Below, in pieces: positions 24,973 to 34,430 of a stretch of 64,000 nucleotides of DNA (the first letter of the stretch is position 1; each line of letters begins with the position of its first letter). Source of the DNA: Paucibacter sp. PLA-PC-4 (GTDB taxonomy: Bacteria > Pseudomonadota > Gammaproteobacteria > Burkholderiales > Burkholderiaceae_C); NCBI RefSeq assembly GCF_026241155.1, contig NZ_JAPFGP010000002.1, forward strand, positions 248,001 to 312,000, written 5' to 3'. Under the pieces are notes generated by a model. The model saw only the letters and a program-made list of their open reading frames with translations. It made no database searches and was not told where the DNA came from. A program made the position numbers and the translations under genes.

Positions 24973-25437
24973 ATGTACACGCTTGCAGGGATACCCATCG
25001 TGAGAATCGACACCGCACCGGCATACGCCCCTGCCGCTCAGCGCACGGCGACGCGCTCGCGCGCGCAAGAGCCACCCTCATCGGCCGCAGCCGAGCCGAT
25101 CTCACCCGGTGCGGGAAGTCCGCAGTCCAACCAGGCCGACTTCAGCCACATGAGCAGGGCTGAGCTGTTCGACTGGATGAACGCGCAAATCAAGAGCGGC
25201 GAGATGTCCTTGAGCGACAGCTCGGGGTTTCTCGGCATGACGCTGAGGATGCCGGTCTCGGGCGCTGCCGCAACACTGGACGATCAGGAGAGGGTCGACT
25301 TCATGCAACTCGCACAGGACGGCATCAGCTGGGCCGAGCAGCACAATGAGAAGGCACAGCAGCGGATGCTGCAGCGCGCCTTGGCAATGATGCAGCAGCA
25401 TCAGGGCCAGGGCATACGTGTCGATGTGTTGGCCTAG
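24973..25437 (+). CDS. hypothetical protein
   Basis: A 154-residue protein with a low-complexity alanine/proline first third (residues 10-50) and a conserved-looking remainder: SRAELFDWMNAQIKSGEMS, GFLGMTLRMPVSG, then a helical stretch DDQERVDFMQLAQDGISWAEQHNEKAQQRM. No signal peptide or membrane segment. Composition suggests a soluble regulatory or structural protein, but I do not recognise the family. It stands alone, with the TauE exporter gene convergent 15 bases beyond its stop. Confidence 0.6.
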   Translation: MYTLAGIPIVRIDTAPAYAPAAQRTATRSRAQEPPSSAAAEPISPGAGSPQSNQADFSHMSRAELFDWMNAQIKSGEMSLSDSSGFLGMTLRMPVSGAAATLDDQERVDFMQLAQDGISWAEQHNEKAQQRMLQRALAMMQQHQGQGIRVDVLA

Positions 25438-25452
25438 CTCCTCCGCCCCGGT

Positions 25453-26205
25453 TCAAAGTCGTTGCAGCAACTGCGGCACGGCCGAGGCCAGCAGGGCCAG
25501 GCCCGACAGGGTCAGCAGGCTCAGCACCAGACGGCGAAAGGCCGTCTCCGAGATGCTGCGATACAGCCGCGCGCCGAGCAGACTGGGCAACAGCAGCGCT
25601 GGCGCGACCACGGCGAACATCGGTAGCATCTCACGGGTGACGAAGCCCTGGCCCAGATAGATGGCCATTGTGACGCTCAGCGCGGCCAGGTTGAAGTTCT
25701 GGATGATGGCGCGCTGCTTGTCCTTGGCGAAGCCGCGCAGGGTGCACCACAGCGTCGGGATCGTGCCGGTGAAACCACCGATGCCGCCCATCACCCCGCC
25801 CAGCGCGCCGGCGATGCCGTCGGCCATGCGCCCGCCGTGCCGGATGTGAGGCAGTCTGGCGCTGGCCAGCATGGCCGGGCACCACAGCACCAGGAACAGA
25901 CCGAGCCCCGCCTTGAACCAAGGCACGTCTAGCACCGGCAGGATGGCCACGCCGATCGGAATGCCGGCGGCACCGCCGAGCAAAAAGGGCAGCAGCGCCC
26001 GCCACTCGAAGCCGCGCCGCATAGTCACGGCCGCGACGATCTGGCCGGTCAGCGAGCCGAACACCGCCAGCGAGGCGGCCAGCATCGGCTCCAACGACCA
26101 GGCCCAGAAGGACATCGCGGTGAGGCTGAAGCCAAAGCCCGACAGGCCCTGAACAAAGCCGGCGACGACGGCGCCGACCACGATGACAAACCACTGTGCT
26201 TCCAT
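25453..26205 (-). CDS. TauE/SafE family sulfite/organosulfonate exporter-like permease
   Basis: A 250-residue integral membrane protein with about eight hydrophobic segments. The N-terminal GFVQGLSGFGFSL and the repeat-like GGVMGGIGGFTGT in the second half are the duplicated TauE motifs. The family moves small anions such as sulfite or sulfoacetate across the inner membrane; the substrate here is unknown. It precedes no sulfonate gene, and the next gene on the same strand encodes an M20 peptidase 86 bases upstream. Confidence 0.88.
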   Translation of the reverse strand: MEAQWFVIVVGAVVAGFVQGLSGFGFSLTAMSFWAWSLEPMLAASLAVFGSLTGQIVAAVTMRRGFEWRALLPFLLGGAAGIPIGVAILPVLDVPWFKAGLGLFLVLWCPAMLASARLPHIRHGGRMADGIAGALGGVMGGIGGFTGTIPTLWCTLRGFAKDKQRAIIQNFNLAALSVTMAIYLGQGFVTREMLPMFAVVAPALLLPSLLGARLYRSISETAFRRLVLSLLTLSGLALLASAVPQLLQRL

Positions 26206-26291
26206 TGAGCTCCATCCACTCCTCGCGCAGGATCTGCCGCCCGATGCGGGGCGGCCAAAGCCCAGTGTAGACAGCCGCCGCCTTCAGCCTC

Positions 26292-27695
26292 TCACGCCCG
26301 TTGTCGCATCACTGCCGGCCCTTCCTCGGCAAGATCCCAGAACATCCCCGCCATTATCTGCAGCGCCTCACGGCTCAGGTCGGCCAGGATGTGCTCGTTG
26401 GGCGCGTGCTGGGAGCAGGCGGCGTACGAGTGCGGCACCCACAGCGTCGGCAGGCCCAGGGTTTCGGAGAACACATCGTTGGGCAGCGAGCCACCCAGAT
26501 TGGGCAGTAGGGCCGGCGTCTTGCCGCTGCTGCGCTCCATCGAGGCCAGGCCCCATCGCACCCAGGCATCATCGGGGTCAAGCCTTGTCGCCGCCATGTG
26601 AACATCGGTGCCGCGCACCTCGACATCATCGAAGCCTTGGGCCTCCAGGTGCTCTCGGATGTGATGCAGAAACTGCGCCGGATCGCTGCCGACGACATAT
26701 CGCATGTGGCAGTGCGCGCGCGCTGTCGGCGGAATCGCGTGCACCGGCATCGTCGGGTTGCCGCAGGTGAACGCCAGAACCTCCAGGCTGTTCCAGCCGA
26801 TCACTCGCTCGGTCGGCGTCAGGCCGGGTTCGCCCCAGTCCGGGTCGATCTCGGGATCGTCCGGGCCGCCGCCGACCTCGATGAGCTTCAGCGCGCTGCG
26901 CACGCTGGCCGGCAGTTCGGGCGGCAATAAGCCGGGCACCAGGATGCGGCCGTTTTCGTCGACCAAGCTGGCAATCGCGTGGGCCAGGCGGATGCCGGGG
27001 TTGCGCAGCAGGCCGCCCCAGTTACCCGAGTGGTGGCCGCCATCGCGCAGCTTCAGATGCAGGTCGAAATTGAAGACGCCGCGCGAGCCGAGGAACATCG
27101 TCGGCTTGCCGGCCGCAACGCGCGGGCCGTCAGAGGCTAAGAAGAGGTCGGCCTTCAGCAGCTCGGCATGCAGCGCGCAGACTTCGTTGAGTCCGGGCGA
27201 GCCATCCTCCTCGCCCATCTCCAGGATGACCTTGACGTTGTAGCCCAGCTTGCCTGCGCGCACCGCGAGCACCTGTTCCAGCGCGCTCAGATTGATGCTG
27301 TGCTGACCTTTGTTGTCGGCGGTGCCGCGGCCATACCAGCGATTGCCTTCGACGACGACATTCCAGGGCTTGAGGCCTTCGCGCCATTGCGCGTCATAGC
27401 CGCGCACGACGTCGCCGTGGCCATAGGTCAGCACCGTGAAGGCGGCGCCGGGCTCGATGCGCTCGGCCAGCAAGAAGGGGCTCTTCCCGGCCACCGGGTT
27501 TGAGACGATTCGAGAGCGAAAACCCAGGGTCTGCAGATAGGGCGCGATCTCTTCGTCCAGGTAGGCGTGCAGGATGGGCCCGCTGGCCGGGTCCTGGCTC
27601 TCGGTCTTGTAGGCGACGCGGCGTGCCAGCGTCTGCAGGAAGCGCCCATCGTCGAAAGTGGCGAGGGTCTGGGCGATGGCTTGTTCGCGGCTCAT
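26292..27695 (-). CDS. M20 family metallopeptidase
   Basis: A 467-residue zinc carboxypeptidase/dipeptidase. Metal and catalytic residues are in TYGHGDVV (first His and Asp), GRGTADNKGQHS (bridging Asp) and EMGEEDGSPGL (catalytic Glu and metal Glu); the dimerisation lid domain spans roughly residues 205-360. Such enzymes release C-terminal amino acids or split dipeptides in the cytoplasm. It is the first-listed gene of a run that continues upstream with five peptide-transport genes in the same orientation, 23 bases apart from the nearest, so imported peptides are its likely substrates. Confidence 0.9.
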   Translation of the reverse strand: MSREQAIAQTLATFDDGRFLQTLARRVAYKTESQDPASGPILHAYLDEEIAPYLQTLGFRSRIVSNPVAGKSPFLLAERIEPGAAFTVLTYGHGDVVRGYDAQWREGLKPWNVVVEGNRWYGRGTADNKGQHSINLSALEQVLAVRAGKLGYNVKVILEMGEEDGSPGLNEVCALHAELLKADLFLASDGPRVAAGKPTMFLGSRGVFNFDLHLKLRDGGHHSGNWGGLLRNPGIRLAHAIASLVDENGRILVPGLLPPELPASVRSALKLIEVGGGPDDPEIDPDWGEPGLTPTERVIGWNSLEVLAFTCGNPTMPVHAIPPTARAHCHMRYVVGSDPAQFLHHIREHLEAQGFDDVEVRGTDVHMAATRLDPDDAWVRWGLASMERSSGKTPALLPNLGGSLPNDVFSETLGLPTLWVPHSYAACSQHAPNEHILADLSREALQIMAGMFWDLAEEGPAVMRQRA

Positions 27696-27718
27696 GTGCG
27701 GAGTCTCCTTCGGTGAAA

Positions 27719-28555
27719 TCAGGCGACCGCGACGCGGTCGATATCGGGGATGCCCAGACCCGGCTCGGGGGTCAGCGCCGAGGCCAGCAGCCGGCGGGTG
27801 TAGGCATGTACCGGGCGGTCGAAGATCTGCTCGCGCGTGCCGAGTTCGACGATTTGGCCTTTGTACATCACCGCCACGCGATCGACCAGATGCTCGACAA
27901 CGCCGAGGTCATGGCTGATGAAGAGATAGGTGAGGCCGAACTCGGCCTTGAGGTCCATCAACAGGTTCAGGATCTGGGCCTGGACCGAGACGTCCAACGC
28001 CGAGGTCGGCTCGTCGCAGATCAGGATGTCGGGCCGCAACACGAGCGCGCGCGCAATGGCCACCCGCTGGCGCTGGCCGCCGGAGAGCTGGCTCGGGTAC
28101 TGGCCGTGTGTGCGCTCAGGCAGACCCACCAGGTCCAACATCTTCTTAACAGTGGCCTGCTGCGCGGCGGCCGTGCCGACCCGGTGCAGTCGCAGCGGCA
28201 CGGTGACGCTGTCGGCCACGGTGCGACGCGGGTTCAGCGACGAATAAGGGTCTTGGAAGATGGGCTGGATGCGGCGAGCCAGCGCACGGCGCTCTCTCGG
28301 ATTGACCTCCTTGCCGTCGACCAGCACATTGCCTGCGCTGGGCTTGAGCAGGCCTAGCAGGATCTTGGCTAGCGTGCTCTTGCCGCAGCCCGATTCGCCG
28401 ACCAGGCCCAGGGTCTCACCGCGCCGGATACGCAGCGAGATGTTGTCCACCGCCGTGATCACGCCCGGAGCGCGGAACAGGCCGCGCTTGAGCTTGAAGC
28501 GGCGACTCAGCGCGCAGAGCTCCAGCGCGATGTCCTTGTCATTCGCTTCGATCAT
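27719..28555 (-). CDS. peptide ABC transporter ATP-binding protein (DppF-like)
   Basis: A 278-residue ATPase. Walker [10 protein letters not shown], the signature LSGGQRQRVAIARAL and Walker B LICDEPTSALDVS are intact, and the C-terminal region is of the oligopeptide-transporter type. I set the start at ATG 28555, whose first base pairs form an ATGA overlap with the stop of the upstream ATPase gene; the longer frame to 28603 is arginine/glycine noise. It forms the second half of the DppD/DppF heterodimer that powers peptide import. Confidence 0.9.
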   Translation of the reverse strand: MIEANDKDIALELCALSRRFKLKRGLFRAPGVITAVDNISLRIRRGETLGLVGESGCGKSTLAKILLGLLKPSAGNVLVDGKEVNPRERRALARRIQPIFQDPYSSLNPRRTVADSVTVPLRLHRVGTAAAQQATVKKMLDLVGLPERTHGQYPSQLSGGQRQRVAIARALVLRPDILICDEPTSALDVSVQAQILNLLMDLKAEFGLTYLFISHDLGVVEHLVDRVAVMYKGQIVELGTREQIFDRPVHAYTRRLLASALTPEPGLGIPDIDRVAVA

Positions 28556-29553
28556 GCGGCCTCCGCGATCAGTGCTGCCACGTCGGGGCGGGCCGACACG
28601 CAACGGACTTGGTGTCGCTCATTGAGTGGCACGTTCAGCGGCGCCTGTTGACACAGGTCCTGAGCCTGCGGACAGCGGTTCGCGAAGGCGCAGCCTTCGA
28701 CCGGCCCGATCAGGCTGGGCACCACGCCGGGGATCGACTGCAGACGGCTGCCCGGCAGCGTCTTGCCGCGCACCGGGATGCAGCCCAGCAGGCCGCGGGT
28801 GTAGGGGTGTGTCGGCCTGGCGAACAGCTCGGCCACCGGCGCGGTCTCGACGACCTGGCCGGCATACATCACAGCGACCCGGTCGGCGATGCGCGCCACC
28901 ACCCCCAGGTCATGGGTGATGAAGACCACTGCGGTTGCGAACTCCTGCTGCAGCTCGCGGATCAGCCGCAGGATCTGGGCCTGGATGGTCACATCCAGCG
29001 CCGTGGTCGGTTCGTCGGCAATGATCAGCTCGGGCTCGCACATCAGCGCCATTGCGATCATCACGCGCTGGCGCAGGCCGCCGGAGAGCTGGTGGGGATA
29101 TTGGCCCAGGCGCTCGGCTGCCTGAGGCACGCCAGCGCGCTCCAGCAGGTACACCGCCCGCTCGCGGGCCTGGGCGGCGCTGACCTTGCGATGCGCGCGC
29201 AGGGCTTCGCAGAGCTGGTCGCCCAAGGTGTAGGAGGGGTTCAGCGATGTCATTGGCTCCTGGAAGATCATCGCGATGCGGGCACCGCGCAGCCGCGCCA
29301 TTTCACGCTCCTTGAGCCGCTGCAGGTCCGGGCCGGCGAAGCGGATGTGATCGGCACTGCGCTGGGCCTTGCGCGGCAGCAGTCCCATCAACGCCAGCGA
29401 AGTCATCGACTTGCCGCAGCCCGATTCACCGACCAGGCACAGCATCTCGCCGCGCCGCACCTGGAAGTCGATGCCGCGCACCGCGTGCAGCAGACCGCGC
29501 TCGGTGGGCAGGTCCACGCGCAGGTTTTTTACGTCCAGCAGAACGTCGCTCAT
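28552..29553 (-). CDS. peptide ABC transporter ATP-binding protein (DppD-like)
   Basis: A 333-residue ATPase with Walker [10 protein letters not shown], signature [15 protein letters not shown], Walker [13 protein letters not shown], and the C-terminal oligopeptide/dipeptide transporter extension including the cysteines [14 protein letters not shown], which in homologues bind an iron-sulfur cluster. Start at 29553 follows AAGGGA. Ten bases separate it from the upstream permease gene; the downstream ATPase overlaps its stop. Part of the DppBCDF importer. Confidence 0.9.
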   Translation of the reverse strand: MSDVLLDVKNLRVDLPTERGLLHAVRGIDFQVRRGEMLCLVGESGCGKSMTSLALMGLLPRKAQRSADHIRFAGPDLQRLKEREMARLRGARIAMIFQEPMTSLNPSYTLGDQLCEALRAHRKVSAAQARERAVYLLERAGVPQAAERLGQYPHQLSGGLRQRVMIAMALMCEPELIIADEPTTALDVTIQAQILRLIRELQQEFATAVVFITHDLGVVARIADRVAVMYAGQVVETAPVAELFARPTHPYTRGLLGCIPVRGKTLPGSRLQSIPGVVPSLIGPVEGCAFANRCPQAQDLCQQAPLNVPLNERHQVRCVSARPDVAALIAEAA

Positions 29554-29563
29554 CGGGGTCCCT

Positions 29564-30460
29564 TCAATTGCGGCCATCAGGGGCCGTGATATCTCGGATG
29601 CCGTCGCCGACCAGATTGATCGCCAGCACCAGCAGCGCCAGCACCAGGCCCGGAAGCACAATGACCCAGGGCTGGAAGAACATATAGGCCTTGCCCTCGG
29701 CCACCATCAGGCCCCAGGAGGGTGTTGGCGGCTGAACGCCAAGGCCCAGGAATGACAAGGTCGATTCGAGCAGGATGGCGTGAGCCATCTCCAAGGTGGT
29801 GACCACTGTCAGCGCACTCATCAGATTCGGCAGCAGCTCGCGCAGCAGGATGTATGGCGTCGACGCGCCCAGCGCCTTGGCAGCGGCGATGAACTCGGCG
29901 TCGCGCAGTTGCTGGGTAGCCGAGCGGGTGACGATCGCGAACCGGTCCCACAGCAGTAGACCCAGCAGTACGATCACGACCTTCAGCGAACCTCCCACCA
30001 GCGAGCTCATCGCCAGCGCGACCAGCACCACTGGCATCGCCAGCCGTGTCGTGATCATGTAACTGACCACCGCATCGACCTTGCCGCCGAAATAGCCGGC
30101 CAGCAGACCCATGGTCGTACCGATAAGGCCCGAGATCAGCGCGGCCGACAAGCCGATCAGCAGCGAGACGCGTGCGCCGTACAACAAGCGGCTGAGATAG
30201 TCGCGGCCCAGCTTGTCGGTGCCCAGCATGTGCTCCCAGGAGCCGCGCTCATGCCAGACCGGTGGGATCAGGCGCTGGCTGATGTCTTGCGCGAAGGGGT
30301 CATGCGGCGCGATCCAGGGCGCGAACAGCGCTGCTAGCGCGATGGCGCCGAGGATGATGGCGCCCAAGGTCAGGCCGTGATGGCCCAATACGCGACGCAA
30401 CCAGCGAGGCAGCGCGGGTTGGGTCAGGGGCGCAGGCAGGGTATGTGTGGTGGACGTCAT
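29564..30460 (-). CDS. peptide ABC transporter permease (DppC-like)
   Basis: A 298-residue inner-membrane permease. An N-terminal cytoplasmic stretch and first helix (LTLGAIILGAIALAALFAPWIAPHDP) are followed by the OppC N-terminal region with GTDKLGRDYLSRLLYGARVSL, then the permease domain with EFIAAAKALGAS, the coupling helix that docks on the ATPases. Six bases separate it from dppB-like upstream. It pairs with that permease to form the channel. Confidence 0.92.
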   Translation of the reverse strand: MTSTTHTLPAPLTQPALPRWLRRVLGHHGLTLGAIILGAIALAALFAPWIAPHDPFAQDISQRLIPPVWHERGSWEHMLGTDKLGRDYLSRLLYGARVSLLIGLSAALISGLIGTTMGLLAGYFGGKVDAVVSYMITTRLAMPVVLVALAMSSLVGGSLKVVIVLLGLLLWDRFAIVTRSATQQLRDAEFIAAAKALGASTPYILLRELLPNLMSALTVVTTLEMAHAILLESTLSFLGLGVQPPTPSWGLMVAEGKAYMFFQPWVIVLPGLVLALLVLAINLVGDGIRDITAPDGRN

Positions 30461-30466
30461 GGCGGC

Positions 30467-31387
30467 TCACTCCTTGGTGCGCATGCGCGGATCGAGCGCG
30501 GCGTTCAGTACATCGGCGGCAAAAGTCAGCGCGATGTAGAAACTGGCGATGATCAGTACGACCGCCTGCACGACTGGGTAGTCGTTGCGCGCGATCGAAT
30601 CCCAGGCCAGCTGGCCCAGACCCTGCAGCGAATAGACCGACTCGATCACCACCGAGCCACCCAGCATGAAGCCCAGCTCCACCGCGGCCAGCGCGACCAC
30701 CGGGATGATGGCGTTGCGCAGCGCATGTTTGAAGATCACGCGTGCTGGGCTCAGGCCCTTGGCACGGGCGGTGCGGATGTAGTCCGAGCCCAGCACGTCC
30801 AGCATGCCGGCGCGTGTCAGGCGCATCAGCGAAGGCATCGCGTAGTAACCCAGTGCGATGGCCGGGAGCACGAAATGCAGCCAGCTCTCGTTGCCCGCTA
30901 CCGGCAGCCATTGCAGGCCGACCGCAAAGATCAGGATCAGGGTCAGCGCGAACCAGAAGTTCGGCATTGCCTGGCCGACGACAGCAATCATCAGAGCGAG
31001 GCGGTCGACCCAGCTGTCGCGATAGATGGCGGCCAGAACCCCGAGCGGGATCGCCACCGCGACGGCCAGCAGCAGGGCCACCGCGCCGAGCTTGAGCGTG
31101 ATCGGTAGACGCTCGCCAATCAGCTCCATCACGGTGTTCTGGAAATAGAAGGAGCGGCCGAAATCCAGCTGCGCCGCCGCGCCCAACCAGTCGAAGAACT
31201 GCGTGGTTATCGGCCGGTTCAGGCCATATTGCGCACGGATCTTCTCGATGTCGGCCGAGGTCGACTCGGCCCCCGCGATGGCGGTGGCCAGGTCGCCCGA
31301 CAGATGCAGCAGCATGAAGCTGAGCACGGCGACCGTCAGCATCACGCTGGCGGCCACCAGCAGTCGTCGCAAGATGTAGATGAGCAT
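30467..31387 (-). CDS. peptide ABC transporter permease (DppB-like)
   Basis: A 306-residue permease with the typical opening MLIYILRRLLVAASVML, six membrane helices, and the coupling motif DYIRTARAKGLSPARVIFKHALRNA. The start at 31387 is chosen because the frame runs on upstream into the shadow of the binding-protein gene without membrane character. It lies 32 bases behind the binding-protein stop and 6 bases before the DppC-like permease. Confidence 0.92.
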   Translation of the reverse strand: MLIYILRRLLVAASVMLTVAVLSFMLLHLSGDLATAIAGAESTSADIEKIRAQYGLNRPITTQFFDWLGAAAQLDFGRSFYFQNTVMELIGERLPITLKLGAVALLLAVAVAIPLGVLAAIYRDSWVDRLALMIAVVGQAMPNFWFALTLILIFAVGLQWLPVAGNESWLHFVLPAIALGYYAMPSLMRLTRAGMLDVLGSDYIRTARAKGLSPARVIFKHALRNAIIPVVALAAVELGFMLGGSVVIESVYSLQGLGQLAWDSIARNDYPVVQAVVLIIASFYIALTFAADVLNAALDPRMRTKE

Positions 31388-31419
31388 GGCAGCGGCTCCC
31401 GGCTTTCCTTCTGTTTTGC

Positions 31420-32928
31420 TTACTTCCAGCTCGCCTTGAAAAACCGCGGCAGCTCGTCCGGCTGGGCTTCGAACTTGAGATCGGAGGTGAAGGCGTAGTT
31501 GGTCGAGTACGAGAACATCGGTGCCCAGAAGGCCTCGGTGGAGATACGTTGCAGCGCCTTCGCGTACTTGCTCTTGCGCTCGGCCTTGTCGACGGTGGCG
31601 TCGGCGGTCTGCAGCAGCGCGATGGTCTGCGGGTCCTTTGCGGTGTCGTCGGGGCCGCCTTTGAAGTAGTTGCCGACGAAAGCCGACGCATCGTTGATCG
31701 AGAACGAGCCCCATGCCTGGAAGGAGAGCGGCGCGCGGCCCGAGCGCAACTCGGTGCGCAGCGCCGGGTACTGGACGAAGTGCAGGCGCGCTCGGATGCC
31801 GACCTTGCGCAGGTCTCCGATGATGGCCTCGGCGTAGTCGCGCTCGCGGTAGGCCCAGAGGTCGGTGTCAAAGCCGTTGGCGTAGCCGGCCTCGGCCAGC
31901 AAGGCTTTGGCTTTAGTGGGGTTGTAGTCGTACTTGACGACGCTCGTGGTGTCGCAACCGAACTGGGTGCGGAAGCAGGGCGCATAGACCGGCTGGCTGC
32001 CGCCACGCACCAGGTTGTCGGCCATGCCCTTGCGGTTGATTGCGTGGTTCAGTGCCTGGCGCACGCGGGCGTCCTTGAAAGGGGCGCTCTCCGGTGTCGT
32101 GCCATTGTTGTTGATGGACATGAAGCCCACGCGCATGGTCTCGCCGCTGAGCACGGTCATCTTGGGCATGGCCTTGAACGACTCGGCCTGGTCGGCCGGC
32201 ACACGCCAGATCCAGTCGACCGCGCCGGTCATCAGCTGGGCAGCGCGCGCCTCCGGGTCGCGGATCACGACGAACTTGACGGTGCCGATCTGAGGCTGGC
32301 CCAGCGGGCTGTCCTTGAAGTAGACGGGGTTCTTGACCATGGTCACGCCCTGGCCCGGGGTGACTGCCGTGATCTTGTAGGGGCCGGTGCCGATGGGGGC
32401 CTTGCTGAAACCTTCCAGGCCGACCTTCTTGAAGTAGGCGCCCGGATAGATCGGGGTCGGGCCGGCCAGGTATTCGAGCGCGGCCGGGAAGGGAGTCTTC
32501 AGGTTGATGCGCACCTGGGTCTCGCTGACCTTGACCACGTCTTTGATCCAGTCGGTGTTCTGGCGCGTCGCGATCTTGGCGTCGGGGCCGGTCACGGTAT
32601 TGAAGGTGAACACGACATCGTCGGCGGAGAACTTGTCGCCGTTGTGGAAAGTGACACCGGTCCGCAAGGTCAACAGCAGGGCGGTCGGTGACTCCCACTT
32701 CCAAGCGGTGGCCAGCTGCGGCTTGTACTCGCCGGTCTTCAGGTCGCGGTGGATCAGCGTGTCCCAGGCCATGTTTGCCAGGATCACGCCCTCACGCATA
32801 TTGTTGTGATAAGGACTGACGTTCTCGACCTCGTTGTCCGAGGCGTAGACCAGGGTGTCGTTGGCCTTGCCCGCATGGGCGGCAAGCATGGAGCACATCA
32901 GCAGGGCGGCGATAGCAGTCAGGCGCAT
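31420..32928 (-). CDS. peptide ABC transporter substrate-binding protein (SBP family 5)
   Basis: A 502-residue periplasmic binding protein. Signal peptide MRLTAIAALLMCSMLAAHA, then ASDNEVENVSPYHNNMREG and WDTLIHRD, the standard beginning of family-5 (DppA/OppA) proteins, with GVTFHNGDKFSADDVVFTF as a clear family motif and IGTGPYKITAVTPGQG in the middle. It should bring peptides or related solutes to the DppBCDF channel. First gene of the operon; the LysR gene is divergent across 133 bases, so that regulator probably controls it. Confidence 0.92.
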   Translation of the reverse strand: MRLTAIAALLMCSMLAAHAGKANDTLVYASDNEVENVSPYHNNMREGVILANMAWDTLIHRDLKTGEYKPQLATAWKWESPTALLLTLRTGVTFHNGDKFSADDVVFTFNTVTGPDAKIATRQNTDWIKDVVKVSETQVRINLKTPFPAALEYLAGPTPIYPGAYFKKVGLEGFSKAPIGTGPYKITAVTPGQGVTMVKNPVYFKDSPLGQPQIGTVKFVVIRDPEARAAQLMTGAVDWIWRVPADQAESFKAMPKMTVLSGETMRVGFMSINNNGTTPESAPFKDARVRQALNHAINRKGMADNLVRGGSQPVYAPCFRTQFGCDTTSVVKYDYNPTKAKALLAEAGYANGFDTDLWAYRERDYAEAIIGDLRKVGIRARLHFVQYPALRTELRSGRAPLSFQAWGSFSINDASAFVGNYFKGGPDDTAKDPQTIALLQTADATVDKAERKSKYAKALQRISTEAFWAPMFSYSTNYAFTSDLKFEAQPDELPRFFKASWK

Positions 32929-33061
32929 GGCGGTCGATTCCTTCGTCAGTTCGAGCGAAAAACATCGCGATGTCGGCAAGAATGCGGGCAGCGCAAGCTT
33001 TGCGCCATTTCAAAATTTCGAGAGCTGCGATGCCAAAAAGGCAAGGCAAGCGTTAACCCTG

Positions 33062-33994
33062 ATGTCCAACAATCCCCTCGTTGCCCGCCAGCTGCAGGAC
33101 ACCGCGCTGCGCTATTTCCTTGAGGTGATCCGGTGCGGATCGATCAGCGAAGCCTCGCAGCGCCTGAACGTCGCCGGCTCCTCGATCAGCCGCCATATCG
33201 CCCAGCTGGAGGACCTGCTGGGTGCAAGCCTGTTCGACCGCCATGCGCGTGGCATGGTGCCTAGTGCAGCCGGTGAGGTGCTTGCCGTGCATGCACTGAA
33301 GTCGGCCCACGACGCCGAGCGCGCGGTGCACGACATCCAGGCGCTCAAGGGCATGCAGCGCGGCCGCGTGCACCTGGCCTCGACGGAGGGCTTCTCGATG
33401 GAGTTCATGCCGCGCTTGATCGCCGACTTCTCGCGCCAGCATCCGGGCATCCAGTTCCATCTCTCGGTCGACCCGCCGGCCGAGGCGACGCGCCGGGTGC
33501 TGCAGGGTGATGCCGACATCGGCATCACGATGAGTCGTAGTGCCGAGAAGGACCTGAAGGTCGAGCACTCACAACCCTCGCCAGTGCTGGCGGTGATGCG
33601 CGCCGGCCATCCGCTGACGCGCTTCAAGCAGGTCGGCCTGTCGCAACTGCTGGCCTATCCGATTGCGCTGCCAGAGCAGGACACCACGGTGCGCCAGCTC
33701 TTCGATATCGCCTGTAGCCGCCAGCGCCTGAACGTCGCGCCCATCCTGACCAGCAATTACATCGGCAGCCTGTTCGGCTTTCTGCGTCACCAGGAGGAGG
33801 GCGTGACAATCTCGGGCGAGATCTCGATCCGCTACCAGGTCGACCGCGGCGAACTGGCCTGCGTGCGCCTGCGCGACCGCGGCTTGGACTTGCGAAACAT
33901 CGTGGTGCAGACCTTGATGGGCCGTACGCTCTCGCATGCGGCCCAGGCCTTTCTGAAGTATTTAAAGGCGCAATTGGGCGCTGCCCCAGCTTGA
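33062..33994 (+). CDS. LysR family transcriptional regulator
   Basis: A 310-residue LysR regulator: residues 10-70 form the helix-turn-helix (LRYFLEVIRCGSISEASQRLNVAGSSISRHIAQLEDLLGASLFDRHARG), and residues 95-300 the two-lobed effector domain. ATG 33062 lies at the natural beginning of the fold; the longer frame from 32855 would run into the divergent binding-protein gene. Position back-to-back with the peptide-transport operon suggests it controls that operon, possibly in response to a peptide or an amino acid. Confidence 0.9.
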   Translation: MSNNPLVARQLQDTALRYFLEVIRCGSISEASQRLNVAGSSISRHIAQLEDLLGASLFDRHARGMVPSAAGEVLAVHALKSAHDAERAVHDIQALKGMQRGRVHLASTEGFSMEFMPRLIADFSRQHPGIQFHLSVDPPAEATRRVLQGDADIGITMSRSAEKDLKVEHSQPSPVLAVMRAGHPLTRFKQVGLSQLLAYPIALPEQDTTVRQLFDIACSRQRLNVAPILTSNYIGSLFGFLRHQEEGVTISGEISIRYQVDRGELACVRLRDRGLDLRNIVVQTLMGRTLSHAAQAFLKYLKAQLGAAPA

Positions 33995-34054
33995 GTGCGT
34001 CTTGTGGGGGGTACTATCACGGTTCTCGTGCAACGCAATCCCAGGGAGGACTAA

Positions 34055-34408
34055 ATGTCCATGCATGCAGTTGACCCGAGCAAGCTATCAGAGTTGCGCC
34101 AGCATGCCGAGGCACGCCTGCACGGCGGCCAGGCACCCAAGACCCTGGGGTGGAGTAGCAGTGCGCAGGCCCTGAGCCTGCTGCACCGTCTGGCCAGCGA
34201 TCCGGCCAGTGCGGCCGACGCGCTGAAGCTGCTGCACGAGTTGCAAGTGCATCAGGTGGAACTGGATCTGCAGCATGAGCAGATGGAACAGCAATTGCTG
34301 GAGCTCAGCGAGGCTTTGTGCCGCGCCGAGCAGCGCGGCGATGCGCTGCAGGCCATGGTTGAGAGTGCCGGCCTGCGTGCGGCGCCCATGCCAGCGCTGC
34401 GCGCCTGA
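34055..34408 (+). CDS. hypothetical protein, PAS-sensor-like helical segment
   Basis: A 117-residue soluble, helical protein. The central stretch LLHELQVHQVELDLQHEQMEQQLLEL is the linker that commonly precedes PAS domains in sensor proteins (there usually as LHELQVHQIELE). Here it stands alone without a PAS domain, and a likely coiled coil would let it dimerise or pair with a PAS protein. AGGGAGGA precedes the ATG. It is followed 22 bases later by the Crp-like regulator and then by a CheB/CheR/PAS fusion, so it may act with them. Confidence 0.7.
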   Translation: MSMHAVDPSKLSELRQHAEARLHGGQAPKTLGWSSSAQALSLLHRLASDPASAADALKLLHELQVHQVELDLQHEQMEQQLLELSEALCRAEQRGDALQAMVESAGLRAAPMPALRA

Positions 34409-34430
34409 GTGGCCCGGAGGCCTGCCTGCG